DNA of 64,000 nucleotides. Origin: Planctomycetaceae bacterium. GTDB lineage: Bacteria; Planctomycetota; Phycisphaerae; Phycisphaerales; SM1A02. The position numbers and the translations under genes were made by a program. The DNA is taken from contig JAIXYQ010000015.1 in assembly GCA_027490145.1 (NCBI GenBank), positions 248,001-312,000 of the forward strand, in the 5' to 3' direction. Of this stretch, positions 52,736 to 60,793 are shown piece after piece; the stretch's first letter is position 1; each line of letters opens with the position of its first letter. The notes under the pieces were generated by a model, which made no database searches, was not told where the DNA came from, and was given only the letters and a program-made list of their open reading frames with translations.

Positions 52736-52902
52736 GCGGCGCTCCTGTGATGTGCCGCGCCACCCCATTTCGAAAGGGGTTTCTGCGCGACAGTGTGGTG
52801 GTCAGATCTATCTAGGCGCGACCGCCGCGCTCCCTACCGATCTTGCAGAGTGAAATATGGTTTTTCCTCATGTGTGGCGAGTCGTGGTCGCTACATACGA
52901 GG

Positions 52903-53379
52903 ATGAGAACGATCCCCTACAACTTCAAAGTCCACGACCACTACCGCGAGTGGGTTTCTACTGTTCCGTGGAACCATGGCGTAACAATTCAACCTGGCAA
53001 TCCGCGATACGCCGCCGATGACATGGAGTGCTTGGCGGACATGAGCATCACCAGTCTCGGTAAGACCGTGCGTGTACGAAACGGGCTGTGGATTTGCTTT
53101 ATTCGTGAGCAGTCACGCGACAGGCGCTTGTGGCATCTTCACGGACTAGTCCACCTGAAGTCGCGGAAACGGGCTTCGTGGCTCCTGCGGCAGGGCGAGA
53201 GCCGACTGCTGGAGGTCTGCCGCGAGTTCGCGGAGGCGCGTGGCGGTGGTGCAGGAGATCCGTCTGTTCACCTGTTCACCGAAGGATCAGCAGGTGTGGC
53301 GAAGTGGATGGACTACATGAACAAGGAAACGTTTCGGGACACGAACAGTGATCGCTGGCTGTTTGGTCGCCCACAGTAA
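52903..53379 (+). CDS. Candidate HUH endonuclease (Rep-like)
   Basis: The 158-residue product shows the three motifs of single-strand HUH nucleases in order: a hydrophobic T strand (WNHGVTIQPG), the HUH motif in RLWHLHGLVHL, and a catalytic Tyr helix in AKWMDYMNKETF (Y-x-x-K). This is the layout of rolling-circle replication initiators and small relaxases, which nick DNA and stay attached through the Tyr. A long hairpin begins 7 nt after the stop and could be its target. Start: ATG 52903 has GAGG directly before it; in-frame ATG 52870 is also possible. Lower G+C than the chromosome. Confidence 0.6.
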   Translation: MRTIPYNFKVHDHYREWVSTVPWNHGVTIQPGNPRYAADDMECLADMSITSLGKTVRVRNGLWICFIREQSRDRRLWHLHGLVHLKSRKRASWLLRQGESRLLEVCREFAEARGGGAGDPSVHLFTEGSAGVAKWMDYMNKETFRDTNSDRWLFGRPQ

Positions 53380-53385
53380 CTGCAT

Positions 53386-53429
53386 TCGCGGCTGTGGCGG
53401 CACTGTCCCGCCTCAAACAACAGCCGCGA
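53386..53429. repeat. Long nested hairpin after the Rep-like gene
   Basis: TCGCGGCTGT (53386-53395) pairs perfectly with ACAGCCGCGA (53420-53429). Inside, GGCGG (53396-53400) pairs with CCGCC (53408-53412) around a CACTGTC loop, extending the stem with a 7-nt bulge. It could be a nick-site cruciform for the HUH protein or a strong terminator; no T-run follows on the plus strand. Confidence 0.6.
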
Positions 53430-53465
53430 GTCAGGGTCGAAAGTTGGCAGGACTCCACTGGGAGC

Positions 53466-53520
53466 CTGTCTTGATTGTTTTTGTGGTGATGACAGGCAGT
53501 GATCACTAGGACGGATTTGA
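53466..53520. repeat. 55-bp repeat, copy 1, after the gene at 53550-54089
   Basis: This stretch is 48/55 identical to 54107-54161. It contains GCCTGTC/GACAGGC inverted arms (53464-53470, 53491-53497) and the palindrome GTGATCAC. It lies 29 bp beyond the 3' end of the minus-strand gene. Confidence 0.65.
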
Positions 53521-53549
53521 GGATTCGAAAGGAAGTGTCCTGGGGCACA

Positions 53550-54089
53550 CTACAACTCAAGTATCACAATCTCTGTTGCTATCCGCTCGCCCTCCGAGAG
53601 GTTTAGTAGCGGTAGTTCAGCAATCATGAAACACTTGATCTTCGAAATCTCCGACTCCGCAGTCTCAACTTTGATTCTCCCCTCGTTCCCCCAGCGCCGA
53701 ATGATGCCGACTGACTTGCCAAGCACCCCGTCTCGTAACACCGCGCCGTATGGAACATCATCCACCTCACAAAGTGCGTGGACGAAGAAGCGAACAGCGA
53801 GCATATGAAATCCCTGGCGCCCCTTTGTGACTGTATAGACCTTATGAATCTCCCACTGAAGTTTCTTACTCATTTGGGGGTGCAGTCGCCTTGAATCAAG
53901 CCCCAAGTCAAAGAGTGCCCCCGATACCCGTGCGGCGAACAGTGCTTGGGGGTGATTGCGAACCGTGATGTAAATCAGCCAGCACAGGGCGAGTACAGCA
54001 TCAACGATGAGCATCTGCCAGTAGCGCAGTCCGCCCACCAGTAGTGCTGTGTTCAGGGCAATTACACCAACTAGAAATCCCCACCGCAT
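53550..54089 (-). CDS. Hypothetical membrane protein flanked by direct repeats
   Basis: The 179-residue product has two N-terminal transmembrane helices (WGFLVGVIALNTALLVGGL and MLIVDAVLALCWLIYITV) and a soluble part with HKVYTVTKGRQGFHMLAVRFFVHAL and KCFMIAELPLLNLSEGERIATEIVIL. No family is recognised. The gene lies between two copies of a 55-bp repeat, each just past the 3' end of a gene. ATG 54089 is chosen because TATCCT (minus, 54098-54103) lies 8 nt upstream; a GTG at 54107 is the alternative. Low G+C codon use compared with the chromosome. Confidence 0.65.
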   Translation of the reverse strand: MRWGFLVGVIALNTALLVGGLRYWQMLIVDAVLALCWLIYITVRNHPQALFAARVSGALFDLGLDSRRLHPQMSKKLQWEIHKVYTVTKGRQGFHMLAVRFFVHALCEVDDVPYGAVLRDGVLGKSVGIIRRWGNEGRIKVETAESEISKIKCFMIAELPLLNLSEGERIATEIVILEL

Positions 54090-54106
54090 TGGGGGAGAGG
54101 ATAGCA

Positions 54107-54161
54107 CTGTCCTGATCGTCTTTGCGGTGATGAAAGGCAGTGATCACTTGAACGGATTTGA
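54107..54161. repeat. 55-bp repeat, copy 2, after the gene at 54177-54929
   Basis: This is the second copy of the repeat at 53466-53520 (7 mismatches in 55). It lies 15 bp beyond the 3' end of the next minus-strand gene and directly upstream of the gene starting at 54089. Confidence 0.65.
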
Positions 54162-54176
54162 TGCGGCATCAACTCC

Positions 54177-54929
54177 TCAGTTGCTCCCAGGCTTTTCTGG
54201 ATCCGCTTCGATACCCAAAGTGGGGTTTCCGTCAGAATCAGTTGCTATGCGGATCCGCTCCTCGCCCTTCTGATCCAGAAGCGTGATGCCTGCGACACCG
54301 GCTGAATAGGTTTCCATCTCGACCCGATCCTTGCCTTCCCGGTCCAAAAGCGTGATGCCTGCGACACCGCTTGAACGGGTTTCCATCTCGACCCGAGGCT
54401 TGCCTTCCTGATCCAAAATCGTGATGCCTGCACTAAGGTCTGGAATGTCACGAACAATGACCCGCGATTGTCCCTCTTGATCGAGGATAGTGATGCCTGC
54501 CATGCCGAATTGATCGGTATTCATTCCAACTCGCACTTTGCCTCCCTGATCCGCCATGATGAGGAATGCATTTCCTTCGGGATCTGTCCCCGATGCGACT
54601 CGGAGTTCACCCTTCTCATCAAGCACCGTGATGCCTGCCACTCCGTCGTCCATCATCGCCAATTTGATTCGCAGTCGTCCTTCCGTGTCCAAGATGCAAA
54701 CACAAGCCGCCTCATCATTCATGCCAATCTGGATCCGATCACGCCCTTCACTATCCGTGACGTGAAGCCCAGAACAGTGCAGCGTGCCGAACACCGCATT
54801 CGGCGTTTCATTATCTGGTGGATTGACTGCCGAGTGCATTGCCCCGTCGCGTCGTAGCCGCTCGACCTGGTCGCGGAGTGATTGCACTTCTGCCTCCAGG
54901 ATTGCCAGTCGCTCTTCTATTGCGCTCAT
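54177..54929 (-). CDS. Coiled-coil plus 23-residue beta-repeat protein
   Basis: The 250-residue product has an N-terminal coiled coil (MSAIEERLAILEAEVQSLRDQVERLRRD) and then tandem repeats with the pattern G-V-A-G-I-T-L-L-D-x-E-G-K-x-R-V-E-M-E-T, about eight copies diverging towards the N-terminus. The last copies repeat at DNA level too: 54280-54348 and 54349-54417 are near-identical 69-bp units. This looks like a trimeric beta-helical or phage-fibre-like stalk, which is inference. GGAG lies 8 nt before the ATG. Confidence 0.7.
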   Translation of the reverse strand: MSAIEERLAILEAEVQSLRDQVERLRRDGAMHSAVNPPDNETPNAVFGTLHCSGLHVTDSEGRDRIQIGMNDEAACVCILDTEGRLRIKLAMMDDGVAGITVLDEKGELRVASGTDPEGNAFLIMADQGGKVRVGMNTDQFGMAGITILDQEGQSRVIVRDIPDLSAGITILDQEGKPRVEMETRSSGVAGITLLDREGKDRVEMETYSAGVAGITLLDQKGEERIRIATDSDGNPTLGIEADPEKPGSN

Positions 54930-55086
54930 GCTCAGTCTCCGTGCGAGAAGGGGTTTGTAGTAGGGTAGTGCAGTCGACTTAGCGTCGGAGGAGTGGGAGT
55001 CGTGCTCACGCTTTCGAGAGCGTGCATGGTCGGGCTGCGCTTTAGAGCCGAATCGGGCTAAACCAAAAGGTTGGGTGCGGATTGGT

Positions 55087-55644
55087 TCAGTTGAGTCTTC
55101 TGTAGATTCCAACCAAGACCATCGCCAGCCCGCCGACAATCGCCCCCACAAACACCTTGTAGTAAGAGGTGGCGATTGCTGCTGAAGCGGCAGTTGCAAG
55201 CACGCCGATCAGGGCGACTGCCATGCCAGTCAACATCAACTTTGGTGCACCGCGATACTGCTCTGCCACGACATTTGATCGGTATGCGGCGACTGCCGCT
55301 TCAGCGTGCTCACGGCTGATTCCATTGGCAATCAGTTTACGGACAGTCTTCTCCGCCTTGAGTCCGTCCCGAATCCAAGATTCTGCCTCCTGAATCGCGT
55401 CATCGCGCTGTCGTTCGGTCAGTCCTGAAAACGGACCCTCCGTTACGAGGGTAGTGTTCCACAAGAAGACTCGCATCGCAGCCGCTGATTGAGTCGGAGA
55501 CAAGCCGTCTGCCAGCAGTCGCTGCATTGCTCCTTCTGGCGAACACCCCTCCGCTGTCCATGTTCTGATTTTCATCAGCGTGGCTTGAATCTCGCGGTCC
55601 GTCATCCCCGCGAAGGGACCGATTTTGTGAACCGTATCGTCCAT
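55087..55644 (-). CDS. Two-repeat protein with C-terminal membrane anchor
   Basis: The 185-residue product contains an internal duplication of ~55 residues: IGPFAGMTDREIQATLMKIRTWTAEGCSPEGAMQRLLADGLSPTQSAAAM and EGPFSGLTERQRDDAIQEAESWIRDGLKAEKTVRKLIANGISREHAEAAV. Two transmembrane helices follow (LMLTGMAVALIGVLATAASAAIA and VFVGAIVGGLAMVLVGIY). The helical repeats would face the cytoplasm. No family is recognised. AAGGG lies 9 nt before ATG 55644; the frame is open upstream but the extra part looks non-coding. Confidence 0.65.
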   Translation of the reverse strand: MDDTVHKIGPFAGMTDREIQATLMKIRTWTAEGCSPEGAMQRLLADGLSPTQSAAAMRVFLWNTTLVTEGPFSGLTERQRDDAIQEAESWIRDGLKAEKTVRKLIANGISREHAEAAVAAYRSNVVAEQYRGAPKLMLTGMAVALIGVLATAASAAIATSYYKVFVGAIVGGLAMVLVGIYRRLN

Positions 55645-55830
55645 TGCGTATTGCCCTTCAGGACTATTCAGGGGAGCGATCGATTGGAATTGTAAGTCAG
55701 CGAAAGCCTTTGTAGCCCCCCGAGGTCGCCCTGTGTTTTTCCTACGAGTATCATTCAGTGTACTGGCGCGTGGTTGACGCGCTTGCTGGATAGAGGGTCT
55801 CTTTTTCGATACAGATACTGGGGACAATGC

Positions 55831-56256
55831 ATGGGTCGGTCGATCTCCGCATCTCTTCGTGATGGACTTATCGCAAAGCACCATGAGCGGTCTGGATTGT
55901 TGCCAAGTCCCTCGCAACAGGCTGGCTACGCGAAGGTAGGGTCGCAGTTTGAGAAGTTCGTGTTTCAGGCAAGCACGGTTAGGGATCTCGATAGATGTCG
56001 ACAGATCATCTGTGCAAACATTCCCGCCGCCTGTAGCCAGCACTCGCTTGACGAGACATTTGTTCGCGCAGAATTGGAGGGAGTACTAATGGCATTTCCA
56101 GATGAGCAACTCTGGTTGTTCTATCAACAAGTACTTCTACATCACGAAACTTCTCCAACACCAGTCGCGCCAAGTGCGGGCGGATGCCTGTTCCCGTTTG
56201 CGTTGGCTGTATCAGGGCTTTCGGCGGTAGCGGCGGTTGGATATGGCTTGGTGTAG
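55831..56256 (+). CDS. Hypothetical protein with C-terminal hydrophobic helix
   Basis: The 141-residue product has a helical middle (ASTVRDLDRCRQIICANIPAACSQHSLDETFVRAELEGVLMAFPDEQLWLFYQQVLL) and a C-terminal hydrophobic segment (GGCLFPFALAVSGLSAVAAVGYG). The residue composition is protein-like, but the start is uncertain and no ribosome site is seen. Divergent from the two-repeat protein. No family is recognised. Confidence 0.45.
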   Translation: MGRSISASLRDGLIAKHHERSGLLPSPSQQAGYAKVGSQFEKFVFQASTVRDLDRCRQIICANIPAACSQHSLDETFVRAELEGVLMAFPDEQLWLFYQQVLLHHETSPTPVAPSAGGCLFPFALAVSGLSAVAAVGYGLV

Positions 56257-56279
56257 GGTCGGCAGTCCAGGTGCGCGCA

Positions 56280-56669
56280 TCAACACCCCTTACGAAGCCA
56301 GCGCGCCATTTCGCCGTCAACAGCGGATTCAATCAGCGCAGCCAGCGTTGCCCCTTGCGGCACACCTGCGGCAATTGCTTCCCGTCGCGCCCTTTCGCCA
56401 GCCAGCCGTGCCGACTGAATCATGGCAGCCGACAATGACTGGAACTGATCCAACTGGTCTTCAGTAAACAGGGAACCGTTCCAGTCGGGTGACGCGGTGA
56501 GTTCCGCAGCCTGCTGCCGTCCCTCTGCGGCAAACTGGGCAATGACGGCATCCCACGCGCCTTCATAGGCTTCGCCCTCGTCTGCGCCGCGTTCCTGAAG
56601 GCTGGCGAACTCACGGCGGAATGTGGTGATGTCGGGGGTGGACTTGGGGGGCTTGCGTTGGTTGGTCAT
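56280..56669 (-). CDS. Hypothetical soluble protein
   Basis: The 129-residue product is helical and Ala/Glu/Gln rich (TFRREFASLQERGADEGEAYEGAWDAVIAQFAAEGRQQAAEL, FTEDQLDQFQSLSAAMIQSARLAGERARREAIAAG). AGGAG lies 8 nt before its ATG. It is divergent from the nuclease-helicase gene (98-bp gap) and might be related to it in regulation or function, but no family is recognised. Confidence 0.6.
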   Translation of the reverse strand: MTNQRKPPKSTPDITTFRREFASLQERGADEGEAYEGAWDAVIAQFAAEGRQQAAELTASPDWNGSLFTEDQLDQFQSLSAAMIQSARLAGERARREAIAAGVPQGATLAALIESAVDGEMARWLRKGC

Positions 56670-56767
56670 TGGCGAGGCTCCTGTGTGGTTAGGGTGGGCT
56701 GATCCGCTCCCTGTTTATGTAGGGGCGTTGGTGTGAGCCATCGTTGGTGACGAAGTAATCTGCGGTG

Positions 56768-59700
56768 ATGCGTGATTCGGGGATCGTTGCCAAGTCGCAG
56801 TCGTGGGAGCAGTTCCGCTCCGCAGTCGCCGCGCTTGCGACCACCAAAGCGAAGGGCGATGCCTTTGAGGGGTTGTGTGTCGCCTTCCTTCGCACCGACC
56901 CCCGCTATGTGGCTGAACTGAAATCGGTCTGGCTCCGCCACGAAGTCCCTGCCGAGATCGCCAAGCGGCTGAACCTGCCCTCATCGGACGAGGGGATTGA
57001 CGGCATCGCCCAGACGCACGGCGGCGAGTTCTGGTCGCTCCAGTGCAAGTTCCTGTCGAACCACAAGGCGACCCTGACGAAGAACGCGCTTGACGGCTTC
57101 GCACACCTGTCCTTCACCCATTGCAAGGAGATCACGAAAGCACTCGTCCTGCACACTTCGTCAGCCCCGATCCGCAAGCACAAACTGCTTGGTGTGTCCG
57201 AGATCGGGTTGCGGGAGTTCGAGGGGCTAGACGAAGCGGCATGGGCGGCTATTCGGGTCGCTGCCTCCTCCACCAGCCCCCGTGCCGTCATCCACAAGCC
57301 GCGCCAGCCGCGACCGCATCAGGAAGCCGCTGTCGCAGCGGTCACCGCCCACCTACAGACCCATGATCGTGGTCGGGTGCTGATGGCGTGTGGCTCTGGC
57401 AAGAGCCTGGTCGGGTTTTGGGTGCAGGCTGCGATGGGGGCAAAGCAGGTGGTCGTTGCCGTGCCGAGCCTGTCCCTTCTCAATCAGACCCTGAAGGAGT
57501 GGGCAACGGAGTGGGCGGCACGGGGTGAACGGGTTCGCTACACGGCGGTCTGCGGTGACGAGTCGGCAGCGGATATTGGTGACTCGTTTGTTGAACACGC
57601 CCACGAACTAGGGATCGACACCTACACGGACGAGGCTCGGATCGCGGAACGGTTGAAGGCTCTTCGCGGCGAACACCATGTGGTGTTCACGACCTACCAG
57701 AGCAGCCATCGTCTTGCCGCCGCTGTGAAGGCGGCGAAGCACGCGTTCGATCTCGGGATCCTTGACGAGGCACACAAGACGGTCGGCGAGCGGGGCGGGC
57801 GATTCACCACGCTGCTCCATCCGAAAGTTCCCATCCGTAAGCGAATCGCCATGACTGCTACGGAGCGGGTGCTGAAGGGTTCCGATGACCGCGTGCTGTC
57901 GATGGATGACCCGAAGGTGTATGGCGAGGTCGCGTTCTCCTACACCTTCAAGGCAGCCATCGCGGACGGTGTGATCTGTGACTACAAGGTGATCACGCTT
58001 GCCGTCTCCGAGTCACGGATGCGGGAACTCATTTCCGCGAACGCGCACCTTCGCTTGCACGCGAGGGGGAAAGAGGACAGGCTCCGCCTTGCACAAGACT
58101 TGGCGGCAGGCGAACTGCTGGCGAAGGCGAACAGCGAACACGGGGTGCGCCACGCCATCTCGTTCCATCGGAGCATCGCTGCGGCTTCGGCGTTCGCAGA
58201 TCAATGGGAGTCTGTGGATCGGATGGTGAAGCGGCGTGTTCACAGCACGGCATTCCATGTGTCAAGCAAAGTTCCGACTGGGCGGCGAGTGGAACTGCTG
58301 CGTGAGTTCCGTGAGTCGCCCAGTGCGGTCATCACGAACGCCCGCTGCCTCACGGAAGGCGTGGATGTCCCGAATGTAGATGCGGTGCTGTTCGCGGATC
58401 CTCGCCGCAGCACCATCGACATCGTGCAGGCTGTGGGTCGCACGCTACGCACTAACCCGAAGAATCCCGACAAGATTGGCTATGTGCTGCTGCCCGTACT
58501 GGTAGAAGACGGACAGACGGTAGACGAGTTCTTGGAAAGCAGCGCGTTCAAGGAGGTGGGTCGCGTGCTTGCGGTGCTGTCAACACACGATGAGCGGATC
58601 GCGGAGGAGTTTCGCACCGTTGAGGGTGGTGGAAAGCACAACACCCGTGAATCTCGCATCGTGTTCGGCGGAGATGTGCCTGTCGGCGTTCGGTTGAGCG
58701 CGGAGGAGTTCGCGGAGCGATGTGGTGCGCGGGTGTGGCAGCGGGTTGCGCGGGCGAACTGGCGACCGTTTGAGGACGCACGGGAGTTCGCACGCTCTTT
58801 GAAACTCACGTGCGGACGCGAATGGCGACTCTACTGCGATGGCATGATGGCGGGACACAGACCCAAGCCAGCGGACATTCCATCCGCTCCTTGGTCAACC
58901 TACGCGGGCAAGGGATGGGCAGGTGATGGCGATTGGCTTGGCACTTTCACCATCGCTCCAATGCGTCGTGTCTACCGCCCCTATAAGGAAGCCGAGCGAT
59001 TTGCTGTGGAATTGAGACTCACAGGACAGAGGCAATGGCAGGCTTGGTGTAGAGGTGAAATCCCGAGTTTGCCCGACCGCCCGTCAGATATTCCTACGAA
59101 TCCCCAAACTACCTACCGTGGCAAAGGCTGGAAGAACTGGGGTATCTGGTTCGGAACGAATGAGGTTGCGACATATCTGAGGGAGTACAGATCGTTTGAG
59201 GCTGCACGGGAGTTTGCGCGCTCTTTGAGGCTTCGTGGTCAAGCAGAGTGGTACGCATTTGCGGCAGGCAAACTCAAGGGGCATGGGGTACTACCAAAGG
59301 ACATACCTTCGTCGCCGCACCAGCAGTACAAGGGTAAGGGCTGGTTGGGCTACGGCGATTGGTTGGGCACAGGGGCGGTTGCGCCCTCCCTCAGGCGGTA
59401 TCGCCCCTTTGCGGCTGCCCGAGACTTCGTGCGGAGCCTTGGGCTTCGGTCATCAACCGAATGGCAGCCTTACTGCCAAGGCAAACTCCCAGATTTGCCG
59501 CCTTTGCCTGCAGACATTCCATCAAATCCGCAGGTGGTGTACGCAAATGATGGATGGGAGGGTCACTCCAACTGGATAGGAAGTAAGCGAGTGCCCTATT
59601 CCAAGCGTGCATACAGATCGTTCGTAGATGCGAGAGAGTTTGCGAGGAGTCTCGGTCTGAAGTCGAAGGACGATTGGATTGGGTTTGTCCGTGGTGGCAG

Positions 59701-59833
59701 GAGTGGAATCTCTCGGCTGCCCGTGGATGTACCAGCAGATCCCCGTTACTACTACGCGGACACGGGCTGGCTCGGCTGGTCGGATTGGCTTGGAAATGGT
59801 CGTAAGCCTCGAAGCGACTCCCCGAAGAGGTGA
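56768..59833 (+). CDS. Restriction-type nuclease / SF2 helicase fusion with five C-terminal repeats
   Basis: The 1021-residue product has an N-terminal PD-(D/E)XK nuclease domain of the Mrr type (GDAFEGLCVAFL, EGIDGIA..LQCKF; Glu34, Asp78, Gln92, Lys94). Residues ~175-600 are an SF2 helicase: ACGSGKSLVG (Walker A), DEAHKT, MTATER and QAVGRTLR. From ~663 to the end there are five ~70-residue repeats (YRPF-x-x-AR-x-FARSLGL-x-x-x-x-W ... DIPSNP-x-x-x-Y-x-x-KGW-x-x-x-DWLG), which I recognise as the phage-integrase repeat unit type. It is probably a single-gene anti-phage restriction enzyme. ATG 56768 follows TAATCT (56756-56761) by 6 nt, so it is leaderless-type. Confidence 0.85.
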   Translation: MRDSGIVAKSQSWEQFRSAVAALATTKAKGDAFEGLCVAFLRTDPRYVAELKSVWLRHEVPAEIAKRLNLPSSDEGIDGIAQTHGGEFWSLQCKFLSNHKATLTKNALDGFAHLSFTHCKEITKALVLHTSSAPIRKHKLLGVSEIGLREFEGLDEAAWAAIRVAASSTSPRAVIHKPRQPRPHQEAAVAAVTAHLQTHDRGRVLMACGSGKSLVGFWVQAAMGAKQVVVAVPSLSLLNQTLKEWATEWAARGERVRYTAVCGDESAADIGDSFVEHAHELGIDTYTDEARIAERLKALRGEHHVVFTTYQSSHRLAAAVKAAKHAFDLGILDEAHKTVGERGGRFTTLLHPKVPIRKRIAMTATERVLKGSDDRVLSMDDPKVYGEVAFSYTFKAAIADGVICDYKVITLAVSESRMRELISANAHLRLHARGKEDRLRLAQDLAAGELLAKANSEHGVRHAISFHRSIAAASAFADQWESVDRMVKRRVHSTAFHVSSKVPTGRRVELLREFRESPSAVITNARCLTEGVDVPNVDAVLFADPRRSTIDIVQAVGRTLRTNPKNPDKIGYVLLPVLVEDGQTVDEFLESSAFKEVGRVLAVLSTHDERIAEEFRTVEGGGKHNTRESRIVFGGDVPVGVRLSAEEFAERCGARVWQRVARANWRPFEDAREFARSLKLTCGREWRLYCDGMMAGHRPKPADIPSAPWSTYAGKGWAGDGDWLGTFTIAPMRRVYRPYKEAERFAVELRLTGQRQWQAWCRGEIPSLPDRPSDIPTNPQTTYRGKGWKNWGIWFGTNEVATYLREYRSFEAAREFARSLRLRGQAEWYAFAAGKLKGHGVLPKDIPSSPHQQYKGKGWLGYGDWLGTGAVAPSLRRYRPFAAARDFVRSLGLRSSTEWQPYCQGKLPDLPPLPADIPSNPQVVYANDGWEGHSNWIGSKRVPYSKRAYRSFVDAREFARSLGLKSKDDWIGFVRGGRSGISRLPVDVPADPRYYYADTGWLGWSDWLGNGRKPRSDSPKR

Positions 59834-59866
59834 GCGTGGTGTACGCCGATTGCGGGTAGACAAGAA

Positions 59867-59892
59867 ACACCCCGCCATCGCTGACGGGGTGT
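59867..59892. terminator. Bidirectional terminator between convergent genes
   Basis: ACACCCCG (59867-59874) pairs with CGGGGTGT (59885-59892) around a 10-nt loop. On the minus strand it is followed by TTTCTTG, fitting a rho-independent terminator for the gene ending at 59949; it can also stop the helicase transcript. Confidence 0.65.
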
Positions 59893-59948
59893 GGTGCGCC
59901 TGACCCATTCAGGGCGTGGGGTTCAGCGTCTCCGTCTGCTCCGTGCGG

Positions 59949-60725
59949 TCAGGGAGTCACTTCCCATGAGGCTAGAACGAGGCAGAGATCCGCTCCGTCA
60001 ACCTGACCATCGCGGTTGATGTCGGCGGCAAGAGGAGGGGCTGGCTTCTCGTAGCCGATGTTCTCGAACCAGATGTCGAGACCGAAGTTTCCAGAGATCC
60101 CCTCAACCTGATAGTGAACTTCGGCGATTAGATCGAGGTCTCCATCAATGTCGATATCCCGCCAGCCTTTCGCCCTGACAAAGATCTCTCGCAGATTCGC
60201 CCCGACCATTTGGCGGATTTGGTCGCCCATCGTGGCGGTACCTTCCAGCACGCTGTTTCGCCAGACCACCGTATGGGACGGCTGAATTTCAGTTGTGCTT
60301 CGGTAGAGAATCGTTCCGCCAATAGGTTGAGTCCAGGAGGCAACAAAGATCCCGATCTCTGAGGAGCCGTCATAGTCCCAACTGTTCGCGTATGCGGTGT
60401 CGAAGTACTCGTTCACGCCATCCGCGTTCACATCTGCCGCTCCAAGCGGCAACTTTCCAATCTGGTTCGGAACACCGTTGGTTCCACCAACGCAAACCTG
60501 TAGGCGGCGAGGGACTGGGTTGAACCATTCCTGCGGTTCAGTCTGGCAACCGCCTCCGAGGATCTGCGCGTGTGGGATTACCTGCGGCACCTCCTCCTGC
60601 ATGGAGTGAGCCTGCGACCCACTTGGCATCACGGGCGGCTGCTTGCCAGCGGTTCCCTGTGAGCCTGCGGCGTAGGCAAGCGATCCAACAACGGTGAGCG
60701 AGGCAATGATGGCTGGTGTCTTCAT
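59949..60725 (-). CDS. Secreted dockerin-tailed protein carried on the island
   Basis: The 258-residue product has a signal peptide (MKTPAIIASLTVVGSLAYAAG), a linker, and a domain with GGCQTEPQEWFNPVPRRLQVCVGG, KLPLGAADVNADGVNEYFDTAYANSWDYDG and WRDIDIDGDLDLIAEVHYQVEGISGNFGLDIWFENIGYE, which includes Asp-rich calcium-like loops of the VCBS/FG-GAP style. It ends in a dockerin-like loop (DINRDGQVDGADLCLVLASW). Function unknown. GGAGAC lies 6 nt before the ATG. The upstream 85 bp are duplicated at 61513-61597. Confidence 0.78.
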   Translation of the reverse strand: MKTPAIIASLTVVGSLAYAAGSQGTAGKQPPVMPSGSQAHSMQEEVPQVIPHAQILGGGCQTEPQEWFNPVPRRLQVCVGGTNGVPNQIGKLPLGAADVNADGVNEYFDTAYANSWDYDGSSEIGIFVASWTQPIGGTILYRSTTEIQPSHTVVWRNSVLEGTATMGDQIRQMVGANLREIFVRAKGWRDIDIDGDLDLIAEVHYQVEGISGNFGLDIWFENIGYEKPAPPLAADINRDGQVDGADLCLVLASWEVTP

Positions 60726-60773
60726 GGTGTGTCTCCGTGAGCGTGGGGTAGTGCCGTATGGCTCCCCGAGCGG
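60689..60773. repeat. 85-bp duplicated gene start, copy 1
   Basis: This stretch, covering the upstream leader, ribosome site and first ~12 codons of the gene starting at 60725, is 71/85 identical to 61513-61597. It spreads the same expression and export signals over two genes. Confidence 0.7.
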
Positions 60774-60793
60774 TGCTGAGTGAATCCTGCCGA

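Noticed and set aside
54250-54500. Regular 69-bp repeats considered as a CRISPR array
   Set aside because: The units are contiguous with no unique spacers and keep one reading frame; they encode protein repeats.
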